Below are positions 43,744-51,002 of a stretch of 64,000 bases of DNA, piece after piece. The stretch comes from Paraburkholderia caledonica NBRC 102488 (GTDB taxonomy: Bacteria; Pseudomonadota; Gammaproteobacteria; Burkholderiales; Burkholderiaceae). Where the stretch lies: assembly GCF_000685095.1 (NCBI RefSeq), contig NZ_BAYE01000003.1, forward strand, positions 62,001 to 126,000. The letters are read 5' to 3'. The translations under genes and the position numbers were made by a program. The notes under the pieces are model-generated. The model was not told the DNA's origin, searched no databases, and was given only the letters and a program-made list of their open reading frames with translations. How positions within the stretch are numbered: the stretch's first letter is position 1; every line of letters begins with the position of its first letter.

Positions 43744-45045
43744 ATGTCAACAGCGTCACACGCTATCTCCCCGTCGCAAGAATCCAAAGTCAAGACCGTG
43801 TTCCGCGTAGTCAGCGGCAACTTTCTTGAGATGTACGACTTCATGGTCTACGGCTACTACGCGTCCGCGATTGCCAAGACTTACTTTCCGAGCGGCAGCG
43901 AGTTTGCGTCGCTGATGCTTTCGCTGTCGGTGTTCGGCGCGGGCTTCCTGATGCGGCCGCTCGGCGCGATTGTCCTCGGCGCTTATATCGACCATCACGG
44001 TCGCCGCAAGGGGCTGATCCTCACCCTGGGCCTGATGGCGCTCGGCACGCTGACCGTAGCGTCCATTCCGGGCTACGCGACGATCGGCCTGCTCGCCCCG
44101 GTGCTCGTGCTGCTGGGCCGCTTGCTGCAAGGCTTTTCCGCGGGCGTGGAACTGGGCGGCGTGTCGGTGTATCTGTCCGAAATCGCCACCAAAGGCAACA
44201 AAGGCTTCTATTGCGCGTGGCAGTCAGGCAGCCAGCAGGTTGCCGTGGTGTTCGCCGCGCTGCTGGGCGTAATGCTCAACAAGATGCTGCCCGCCGACCA
44301 GATGAGCGCATGGGGCTGGCGCGTGCCGTTCCTGATCGGCTGCCTGATCGTGCCGTTTCTGTTCATGATTCGCCGCTCGTTGAAGGAAACCGAGGAGTTC
44401 TCGGCGCGCAAGCATCGTCCGGGAATGGGCGAGATCATGAAGACCATGGCCGCGAACTGGGGCACCGTGCTGGGCGGCATGGGCATGGTGATCATGACCA
44501 CTGTGTCCTTCTACATGATCACGGCTTATACGCCGACGTTCGGCAAGGAAGTGCTGAAGCTGTCGTCGATCGATACGCTTGTCGTCACCGTCTGCATCGG
44601 TCTGTCGAACCTGATCTGGCTGCCGCTCGCGGGCGCGCTGTCGGACCGCATCGGCCGTCGTCCGGTGTTGCTTGCTTTTACGGCGCTCACCATCGTCACC
44701 GCGTACCCGGCGCTGCAATGGCTCGTCGCCGAGCCGTCGTTCGCTCGGCTGCTCGCCGTCGAGTTGTGGCTGTCGTTCCTCTACGGCAGTTATAACGGCG
44801 CGATGGTCGTGGCGCTGACCGAAGTCATGCCGGTGGAAGTGCGCACCGCAGGCTTCTCGCTCGCATACAGCCTTGCCACGACGATCGGCGGTTTCACGCC
44901 GGCCATTTCCACGCTGCTGATCCATTCCACCGGCAACAAGGCGGCCCCGGGCCTGTTCCTCGGCGTGGCCGCGATCTGCGGGCTGATTGCAACGCTCGTG
45001 CTGTACCGCACGCCTGAATCGCGCGATCAATACAAAGCCGCATGA
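43744..45045 (+). CDS. MHS-family MFS transporter, citrate/tricarballylate type
   Basis: Major-facilitator carrier of 433 aa with the metabolite:H+ symporter pattern: '[20 protein letters not shown]' in helix 1, '[13 protein letters not shown]' between helices 2 and 3, and '[20 protein letters not shown]'. The sequence is close in layout to CitA/TcuC carriers that import citrate or tricarballylate with protons. The ATG at 43744 is chosen; upstream codons are not conserved in type. A strong bidirectional terminator follows. Confidence 0.9.
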   Translation: MSTASHAISPSQESKVKTVFRVVSGNFLEMYDFMVYGYYASAIAKTYFPSGSEFASLMLSLSVFGAGFLMRPLGAIVLGAYIDHHGRRKGLILTLGLMALGTLTVASIPGYATIGLLAPVLVLLGRLLQGFSAGVELGGVSVYLSEIATKGNKGFYCAWQSGSQQVAVVFAALLGVMLNKMLPADQMSAWGWRVPFLIGCLIVPFLFMIRRSLKETEEFSARKHRPGMGEIMKTMAANWGTVLGGMGMVIMTTVSFYMITAYTPTFGKEVLKLSSIDTLVVTVCIGLSNLIWLPLAGALSDRIGRRPVLLAFTALTIVTAYPALQWLVAEPSFARLLAVELWLSFLYGSYNGAMVVALTEVMPVEVRTAGFSLAYSLATTIGGFTPAISTLLIHSTGNKAAPGLFLGVAAICGLIATLVLYRTPESRDQYKAA

Positions 45046-45084
45046 CTCTGAGCGTGTGCTGACGCCGCTTGCGACGTCGGTGCA

Positions 45085-45127
45085 ACAAAAAAACCCCACG
45101 CTCGTCAGGCCGCGGGGTTTTTTTTGT
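45085..45127. terminator. Bidirectional Rho-independent terminator
   Basis: AAAAAAACCCC(A/G)CG pairs with CGCGGGGTTTTTTTT around the loop. A-run and T-run on the two sides serve both the MFS gene (plus) and the convergent TPR gene (minus). Confidence 0.88.
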
Positions 45128-45154
45128 TGCCGTAGCGATCACATGCCCGGGCGG

Positions 45155-47002
45155 CTAGCCCCGGCGCAACTCGTTTGCGACCGCGTGCACGACCTCGCGC
45201 CATGCATCGGGCTGCGGCTGACGTACCAGTGTCGCGCTCGCGTACCACGGGCTGCGCGTGTCGTCGGCGCACCAGCGCCAATCTGGCGCGAACGGCAGCA
45301 TCAGCCAGAGCGGCTTGCGCAGCGCGCCGGCGAGGTGCGCGATCGACGTATCGATCGACACCACCGCGTCGAGGCGCTCGATGATCGCCGCCGTATCCGC
45401 GAAGTCGTCGATCCGCTTGTCGAACCGATGAATCGACCCGGCTCGCGGATGCGCGTCCAGCGCGGCGCATTCATCGGCACTGAGGTTGGGCTGCAACACG
45501 ATCCAGTCGATGCCATCAATCGCGAAAAGCGGATCGAGTTCGGCGAGCGGCATAGATCGCGTTTCGTTCTGGTGGATGCGCCCCGACCACGCAAGCCCAA
45601 TCTTGCGCTTTGCCTGGCCGCCCAGCGAGCCGCGCCATTTTCGCCGGTACGCGGGTGGCACGCTGAGATAGGGCGTGCGCTCGGGAATCGTGTCCAACGT
45701 CGTGCCGAGCGCGAGCGGCAAGCTCAGCAACGGGCATTGAACATCAGCGGCGGGGCGCGGCGCGCCTCTCGGGATGAGCGTCACACGCCACTCCTGCGCG
45801 GCCGGCTCGAGCAGCGGCAGCAACTGCGGCTGTACTTCGAGCACCACACGCGCCGCACGTTGCGCGGCCAGCGGGATGAAGCGCACGAACTGCAACGTAT
45901 CGCCGAAACCCTGTTCGGCGTGTATCAACAGCGTGCGTTGTGACACCGGCTCGCCGTGCCAGCGCGGTAAGGTTTCGATGGCCGGCTCGGCGACCGTTTG
46001 CAGACGCCATTCGTATTCGGGCAACCCACGCGCAAAGTCGCCGAGCGCAAGCCACGCTAGCGCCCGGTTCATATGCGCTGACGCGAGATCCGGCTGCACG
46101 CGCAACGCCTGATCGAATGCGCGTACAGCTGTGGCGTGTGCGCCCAGCGCCTGGTGCGCGGTGCCAAGGCTCAGCCACGCGAGCGCGAATTGCGGATCCA
46201 GTCCGACCGAGCGTTCGAGATACGGTATCGCTTGAGCGTGACGCCCCAGCGCAGCCAGCGCGTTGCCCATGCCGAAGATGGCGGGCGGCAGGTTCGGCTG
46301 CAATGCGAGCGCAGCCTCGAACGAGGCAACCGCCTCTGCGTGACGGCCGGTGGCGTCGAACGTATTGGCGAGGTTGAAATGCGCGGCGACGAAGCGCGGC
46401 TCGGCGGCGAGTGCGGCCTGGAAGCATGGGATCGCTTCGTCGGCGCGGCCGAGCGCATTGAGCGACATGCCCATGTTGTTGAGCGCCCCGGCGTGGCCTG
46501 GGCGCAATTCCAGCGTACGGCGGAACGAGGCGATGGCTTCCTCGTGACGCCCGAGCGCGTGCAACGCGTTGCCCAGATTGTTATGCGACGAGGCGTCGTC
46601 CGGCTGCAGGCGCAACGAGCGGCGGAATGCGTCCGCGGCGTCTTCGTGACGACCTGCCGCGGTGTAGGCGTTGCCGAGGTTGTAGTGCGCCATGGGGAAC
46701 GAAGGCGCAAGCGTGAGAGCGTTGCGGAACTGGTCGATGGCTTCGTCGATCTGGCCGAGCGCCTTCAGCGCGTTGCCGAGGTTCAGTTGCAGCGCGGCGT
46801 CTTGCGGGCGCAGGTCTACCGCGCGCCGTACGAGTTCGGCGGCCTCGGCGTGCTGGCCCTGCTGGTGGCGCAGGACGCCCAGCAGGTGCAGCGCATCGAC
46901 GTGCACCGGGTTGCCGTCGAGCGTCGCGCGGTAGCCGCGTTCGGCATCTTCGAGCCGGCCGTCACGATGCGCCGCGAAAGCGCGGTCAAATACAGGTTGC
47001 AT
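45155..47002 (-). CDS. TPR-repeat protein with C-terminal glycosyltransferase-like domain
   Basis: Protein of 615 aa. Residues about 15-345 are some ten consecutive tetratricopeptide repeats of 34 residues with the W-LG-Y-A-P pattern (for example 'HNNLGNALHALGRHEEAIAS'). Residues about 365-610 resemble a GT9/GT41-like glycosyltransferase half ('HAEQGFGDTLQFVRFI', 'IGLAWSGRIHQNETRSM', 'VSIDTSIAHLAGALRKPLWL', 'ADDTRSPWY'). Such proteins may be O-linked glycosyltransferases or adhesin-modifying enzymes; the target is unknown. The start at 47002 gives the first complete repeat. Confidence 0.88.
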   Translation of the reverse strand: MQPVFDRAFAAHRDGRLEDAERGYRATLDGNPVHVDALHLLGVLRHQQGQHAEAAELVRRAVDLRPQDAALQLNLGNALKALGQIDEAIDQFRNALTLAPSFPMAHYNLGNAYTAAGRHEDAADAFRRSLRLQPDDASSHNNLGNALHALGRHEEAIASFRRTLELRPGHAGALNNMGMSLNALGRADEAIPCFQAALAAEPRFVAAHFNLANTFDATGRHAEAVASFEAALALQPNLPPAIFGMGNALAALGRHAQAIPYLERSVGLDPQFALAWLSLGTAHQALGAHATAVRAFDQALRVQPDLASAHMNRALAWLALGDFARGLPEYEWRLQTVAEPAIETLPRWHGEPVSQRTLLIHAEQGFGDTLQFVRFIPLAAQRAARVVLEVQPQLLPLLEPAAQEWRVTLIPRGAPRPAADVQCPLLSLPLALGTTLDTIPERTPYLSVPPAYRRKWRGSLGGQAKRKIGLAWSGRIHQNETRSMPLAELDPLFAIDGIDWIVLQPNLSADECAALDAHPRAGSIHRFDKRIDDFADTAAIIERLDAVVSIDTSIAHLAGALRKPLWLMLPFAPDWRWCADDTRSPWYASATLVRQPQPDAWREVVHAVANELRRG

Positions 47003-47094
47003 GACGGGGATGGTAGTCGGTGAGGCAAAGGCCGCATTTTCCCACACTCGCCGACCCGCACCCCGGTTTGACCCGGCGGGCCCGTTTCGCTAAC

Positions 47095-47114
47095 ATGTGA
47101 ACACCTGTTCATAT
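47095..47114. promoter_or_regulatory. ArsR/SmtB operator palindrome
   Basis: ATGTGAACACCTGTTCATAT holds a perfect TGAACA-CC-TGTTCA inverted repeat (47098-47111) with near-symmetric AT flanks. This is the typical operator form of SmtB/CzrA-type metal sensors. It lies 12-31 bases before the ArsR start codon, where binding would block transcription of the regulator-exporter pair. Confidence 0.75.
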
Positions 47115-47125
47115 ATCTGCCGCCC

Positions 47126-47494
47126 ATGATTCCCGCTACGGCCTCGCCGCCATTGCCGCCTTTGCCGGCGAGTTTCGAACCGCGCCCGGCGGACAGGGTC
47201 GCGCCGCTCGCCGACCTGTTTCGCCTGCTGGGCGACCCGACGCGCTTGCGCATCGTGCTGGCTTGCGTCGACGAACGGCGGGCGGTGGGTGCCATTGCCG
47301 AAGAACTGAATCTGTCGCCGTCGCTCGTGAGCCATCATTTGCGGCTGCTGCGCGCGGCGCGAATCGTGCGGGCGCAGCGGCAGGGCAAGCAGGTGTTCTA
47401 TCTCGCCGCCGACCGCCACATCAGCACGATGCTGGCCGGCATGCTTGAACACGTGGCCGAGCCCGCCCGTGATGACGCATTGGATCTGCCATGA
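47126..47494 (+). CDS. ArsR/SmtB-family metal sensor with alpha5 site
   Basis: Winged-helix repressor of 122 aa: 'LFRLLGDPTRLRIVLAC', recognition helix 'LSPSLVSHHLRLLRAARIV', wing 'AQRQGKQVFYLA'. The last helix carries the full alpha5 metal motif D-x-H-x10-H-x2-E with Asp96, His98, His109 and Glu112, the Zn/Co/Ni site of CzrA- and SmtB-type sensors; there is no arsenic-type Cys pair. It should release its operator upon metal binding. Its stop forms ATGA with the CDF exporter gene. Confidence 0.9.
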   Translation: MIPATASPPLPPLPASFEPRPADRVAPLADLFRLLGDPTRLRIVLACVDERRAVGAIAEELNLSPSLVSHHLRLLRAARIVRAQRQGKQVFYLAADRHISTMLAGMLEHVAEPARDDALDLP

Positions 47495-48768
47495 AGAAAA
47501 TCGAAGAAAGGGAAGACGAACACGCCCCGGTGTGGCTCGACGCGACGGATAACAACGACGTCGCGGACAAACAGAGTCGAGTTGCCGGCACGCAGGTTCA
47601 TGAGGACAGTGATCGCGGGGTTGTAGCGGGGGAGCATTCTGCTCGTGAGCTTGAACAGGGCGGCCATGGGGACGGCCTCGATCAGAGCCATGCCGCCGGC
47701 CACGGGCACAGCGGCAGCCACGACCAAAGTCATGGCCACGACCACAGTCGCGACCACGACGACCACAGTCACGACCACGGCCACGACCACGGCCACGACG
47801 ACAGTCGCGATCGCGGCGACGGCCACAGCCACGGCCACGATCACAGCCACACCCACGCAGGCCACCATCATCACCATCACGCGCCCGTCCCAGGCCACGG
47901 CTTCGCGTTCGCGCTGGCTGTCGCGTTGAATGTCGCGATCGTCGTAATTCAGGCGCTGTACGGCGTGCTCGCGCACTCGACCGCGCTGCTCGCCGATGCC
48001 GGTCACAACCTGTCCGACGTACTCGGCCTGCTGCTCGCCTGGGGCGCCGCCTGGCTTACGACGCGCCGTCCTTCCGCACGCTACACGTTCGGCTACGGCA
48101 GCTCGTCGATTCTCGCGTCGCTGGCCAATGCAGCGCTCCTGTTGTTCGCGTGCGGCGTGATCGTCGCCGAGGCGATCGGCCGCCTGATGAATCCGGCGCC
48201 GGTCGCAGGGCTCGCCGTGTTCGTCGTTGCGACCGTCGGCGTCGTCGTGAACGGGATTTCCGCGTGGCTCTTCATGCGTGGCCAGAAGGAAGACCTCAAC
48301 ATCCGCGGCGCCTTTCTGCATATGGCAGCCGATGCCGGCGTGTCCGCTGCGGTGGCCATAAGCGGTCTCGTGATTCTCTATACCAACTGGACGTGGCTCG
48401 ACCCGCTAATGAGCCTGCTGGTGGTCGCGGTCGTCGTCTACGGGACCTGGGGTCTGTTGCGCGATTCGGTGAGGCTCGCGCTCAATGCGGTGCCGTCAGG
48501 CGTCGATCTGCAGAGCATCCGCGATTACCTAGCGGACCTGCCCGGCGTCGAGGGCGTGCACGATCTGCACGTGTGGGCGCTGTCGACCACCGGCAACGCG
48601 CTCACCGTGCACCTCGTGATGCCGGCCGGGCATCCCGGCGACGAGCGGCTCGACGGCATCGTGCTCGCGTTGCGGGAACGCTTTTCGATGCAACACGCGA
48701 CGCTGCAAGTCGACCTCGGCACGACCAGTCATCGATGCGCGATGGATCATCCGGCAGAACAACACTGA
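47491..48768 (+). CDS. Cation diffusion facilitator (Zn/Co/Ni efflux) with extended His-rich N-terminus
   Basis: CDF exporter of 425 aa. Residues 58-130 form a cytoplasmic metal-binding stretch with about 27 histidines in 73 residues, mainly in Gly/Asp-His-Asp-His-Ser steps and ending in six consecutive His. Six membrane helices follow; the helix-2 metal site is in 'ADAGHNLSDVLG' (Asp169, His172, Asp176) and the helix-5 site in 'HMAADAG'. The C-terminal cytoplasmic domain ('VEGVHDLHVWALSTTGNAL') is the usual ferredoxin-like dimerisation part. Coupled to the upstream sensor, it exports Zn2+ or a similar metal against H+. Confidence 0.92.
   Translation: MKKIEEREDEHAPVWLDATDNNDVADKQSRVAGTQVHEDSDRGVVAGEHSARELEQGGHGDGLDQSHAAGHGHSGSHDQSHGHDHSRDHDDHSHDHGHDHGHDDSRDRGDGHSHGHDHSHTHAGHHHHHHAPVPGHGFAFALAVALNVAIVVIQALYGVLAHSTALLADAGHNLSDVLGLLLAWGAAWLTTRRPSARYTFGYGSSSILASLANAALLLFACGVIVAEAIGRLMNPAPVAGLAVFVVATVGVVVNGISAWLFMRGQKEDLNIRGAFLHMAADAGVSAAVAISGLVILYTNWTWLDPLMSLLVVAVVVYGTWGLLRDSVRLALNAVPSGVDLQSIRDYLADLPGVEGVHDLHVWALSTTGNALTVHLVMPAGHPGDERLDGIVLALRERFSMQHATLQVDLGTTSHRCAMDHPAEQH
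47690..47880 (+). repeat. His-codon microsatellite-like repeat inside the CDF gene
   Basis: A run of GACCAC / GGCCAC / AGTCAC hexamers encodes alternating Asp/Gly/Ser and His. The direct repeats make this DNA prone to slippage, so length may vary between strains and assemblies. It is coding, not a CRISPR array: units are only 6 bases and without spacers. Confidence 0.8.
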
Positions 48769-48942
48769 CACCTGCCGACGCCGCAGCCTGCTGACGCACT
48801 GACGCGCCACAGCACAACGCCGCAGCGCCGGTCTACGACAAGCCCGGCTCTGCGCGATACACCTCGTAATTGATGCACCGCGCCGTTCAGCCCCGGGGCT
48901 CGGGGCGTACACTAGATCGCACTGTGCTCTGCGGAGTTTCGC

Positions 48943-50667
48943 ATGGACGCTGCTGCCAATAATGCGTCGCCGGTTCTGATCGTCGGAGCGGGTCCGACCG
49001 GCCTCGCCGCTGCGATGAGCCTCGCGCGCGCTCATATTCCCGTGCGTCTGATCGACCGCGCGATGCAGCCGAACCCTTATTCGCGGGCAATCGGCATCCA
49101 AGCGCGCACGCTCGAACTGCTGGAGCAGCATCGGCTTGTCGAGCGATTTCTCGAACTGGGCCATCGCGCCCGCGTCGCCAATCTGTTTTCGAACGGCATG
49201 CGCCTCGCGCAACTCGACTTCGATCCGCTGCACACGCGCTATCCGTATCTGCTGTTTCTCGATCAGTCGGTGACCGAGCGTCTGCTGACCGAGCATCTCG
49301 CGACGCTCGGCGTCACGGTCGAGCGGGGCGTCGAACTCACGATGTTCACACAAGGCTCGGCCGGCATTCAGGCGACGCTGCGGCGCGCCGACGGTCACAC
49401 GCAAACGCTGCGTCCGTCCTACATGATCGCCGCGGACGGCGCGCACAGCATGATCCGCCAAGGCCTCGGCCTGAGCTTCGAGGGCAAGACACTCGAGCAG
49501 ACTTTCCTGCTCGCCGATCTGCATGCCGAGACGGACTGGCCCGAGGACGAATTCCACATCTTCGCTTCCGGCGAAGGTCTCGTCGCGCTCTTTCCAATGG
49601 GCCACGGCCGGCATCGGCTGATCGCAGATCACGCAGTCGAGCGAGTCGCCGAGGCCGCGCCGCTTTCGCCGGTAGTGCTTGGCGAACCGCCGCTCAATCG
49701 CGCGACCGCACCGTCGCTCGACGAATGCAAGGCACTGCTCGCGAGGCGCGTGCATGAACGCGTCGATGTCTCGGAGCTGGCGTGGTCCTCGTATTTCCAC
49801 CTGAACAGCCGGATGGTCGAGCGGCTGCGCGTGGGGCGCGTCTTCCTCGCCGGCGACGCCGCGCACGTGCATAGTCCGGCCGGCGCTCAGGGAATGAACA
49901 CCGGCATGCAGGAAGCGTTCAATCTCGGCTGGAAGCTCGCGCGCGTTCTAAAGGGCGGGGCGCCCGATCGCCTGCTCGACACCTACCATCTCGAACGACA
50001 TCCCATTGAGCGCGACGTGCTGCGGCAAACCGGCTTCATCACGCAGATGGCCGAGGCGGATCATGGGCCGCTCAAGCTGCTGCGCGAACGCGTGATGCCG
50101 GTTCTTGCCGCGCTCGGTCCGTTGCGCGACGCCGCGCGGCTCACGATCAGCGAGTTGTCGGTCCAGTACCGCCGCAGTCCGCTCACGCTCGAACGCGTGC
50201 TCGACGGCGGTCCGCGCGCGGGCGAACGCGCGCCGGATGCGGTGGTGCACGTGGTCGACGGTCCGCTCGGACGCGCGCCCGGCATCGGCTGCATTTTCGA
50301 TCTGCACGACCCCGCGTTTTTTTCGCTGTTCGTGCTCGTGCCGCCACTGCCCGTCGACGAAAAGCCGCTCGATCCCGATGCAAAGCACGAGCCGCCCCGC
50401 GACGCCGAGTTCGAGCGTCTCGTGGCCGACATGGAGAGATTGTTGCCAGGCGCGGTGCGCATCTGGCGCGTGACGGATACGACCGGCGACGGCGGTCCGT
50501 CGCTAGCCGAGTCGTATGGACGAACGCGGCCGTCGTTCTATCTGCTGCGGCCCGACGGCTACATCAGCGCGCGCGGGCGCACCGGCTCGGACCTGAACGG
50601 CTTGTTGCGGCACTGCGAAGCGTGGTTCACCGTTGGCGGACAGATACCCGAGCAGACAGCCGTGTAA
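48943..50667 (+). CDS. FAD-dependent aromatic monooxygenase (PF01494-type)
   Basis: Flavoprotein hydroxylase of 574 aa. FAD loop 'VLIVGAGPTGLAAAMSLARA' at the N-terminus, 'MIAADGAHSMIRQGLGLSF' (the DG motif), 'RVFLAGDAAHVHSPAGAQG' (GD motif) and a C-terminal thioredoxin-like domain of about 170 residues ending 'FYLLRPDGYISARG'. This layout matches phenol/3-(3-hydroxyphenyl)propionate/resorcinol-type hydroxylases. No catabolic neighbours are present to tell the substrate. Confidence 0.88.
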   Translation: MDAAANNASPVLIVGAGPTGLAAAMSLARAHIPVRLIDRAMQPNPYSRAIGIQARTLELLEQHRLVERFLELGHRARVANLFSNGMRLAQLDFDPLHTRYPYLLFLDQSVTERLLTEHLATLGVTVERGVELTMFTQGSAGIQATLRRADGHTQTLRPSYMIAADGAHSMIRQGLGLSFEGKTLEQTFLLADLHAETDWPEDEFHIFASGEGLVALFPMGHGRHRLIADHAVERVAEAAPLSPVVLGEPPLNRATAPSLDECKALLARRVHERVDVSELAWSSYFHLNSRMVERLRVGRVFLAGDAAHVHSPAGAQGMNTGMQEAFNLGWKLARVLKGGAPDRLLDTYHLERHPIERDVLRQTGFITQMAEADHGPLKLLRERVMPVLAALGPLRDAARLTISELSVQYRRSPLTLERVLDGGPRAGERAPDAVVHVVDGPLGRAPGIGCIFDLHDPAFFSLFVLVPPLPVDEKPLDPDAKHEPPRDAEFERLVADMERLLPGAVRIWRVTDTTGDGGPSLAESYGRTRPSFYLLRPDGYISARGRTGSDLNGLLRHCEAWFTVGGQIPEQTAV

Positions 50668-50742
50668 AACTGCGGCGGGCGGCTGCCTCCGTTGGAGCCG
50701 CCGCCCATACGCACAGACCGCGCAAACCTGTTACATGCCGCT

Positions 50743-50994
50743 TCAGGCGATTGAAGGCTCCGCGGGCGTCAGGCGCTCGCGGTGTTTGACGAGCGCTTCC
50801 TTGACGATCGCGGACATTTCGATACCGCCTGCGTCCGGGGCATCGAGCGCCGCAAGCAACGCGCGCCGCATGCGCGGCTCCCAGAAACGGCGGATGTGGT
50901 CGGCGACGCCTGTAACCGCTTCTTCCCGATCCGGCATCGAATCGAAAAAGTCGCCGATGCGGTTTGCCATGTCGATCAGATTCTGTGTGTCCAT
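50743..50994 (-). CDS. fdsD: Formate dehydrogenase delta subunit FdsD
   Basis: Small subunit of 83 aa starting MDTQNLIDMANRIGDFF with 'HIRRFWEPRMRRALL' in the middle, the standard FdsD pattern. It lies 8 bases after fdsA and is the last gene of fdsGBAD. FdsD is needed for a fully active enzyme in related bacteria. Confidence 0.92.
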   Translation of the reverse strand: MDTQNLIDMANRIGDFFDSMPDREEAVTGVADHIRRFWEPRMRRALLAALDAPDAGGIEMSAIVKEALVKHRERLTPAEPSIA

Positions 50995-51002
50995 GACTCG
51001 CC

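Noticed and set aside
47690..47880. Dense direct repeats resembling a CRISPR or satellite array
   Set aside because: Units are 6 bases, in frame, and encode the His-rich part of the CDF exporter; no spacers.
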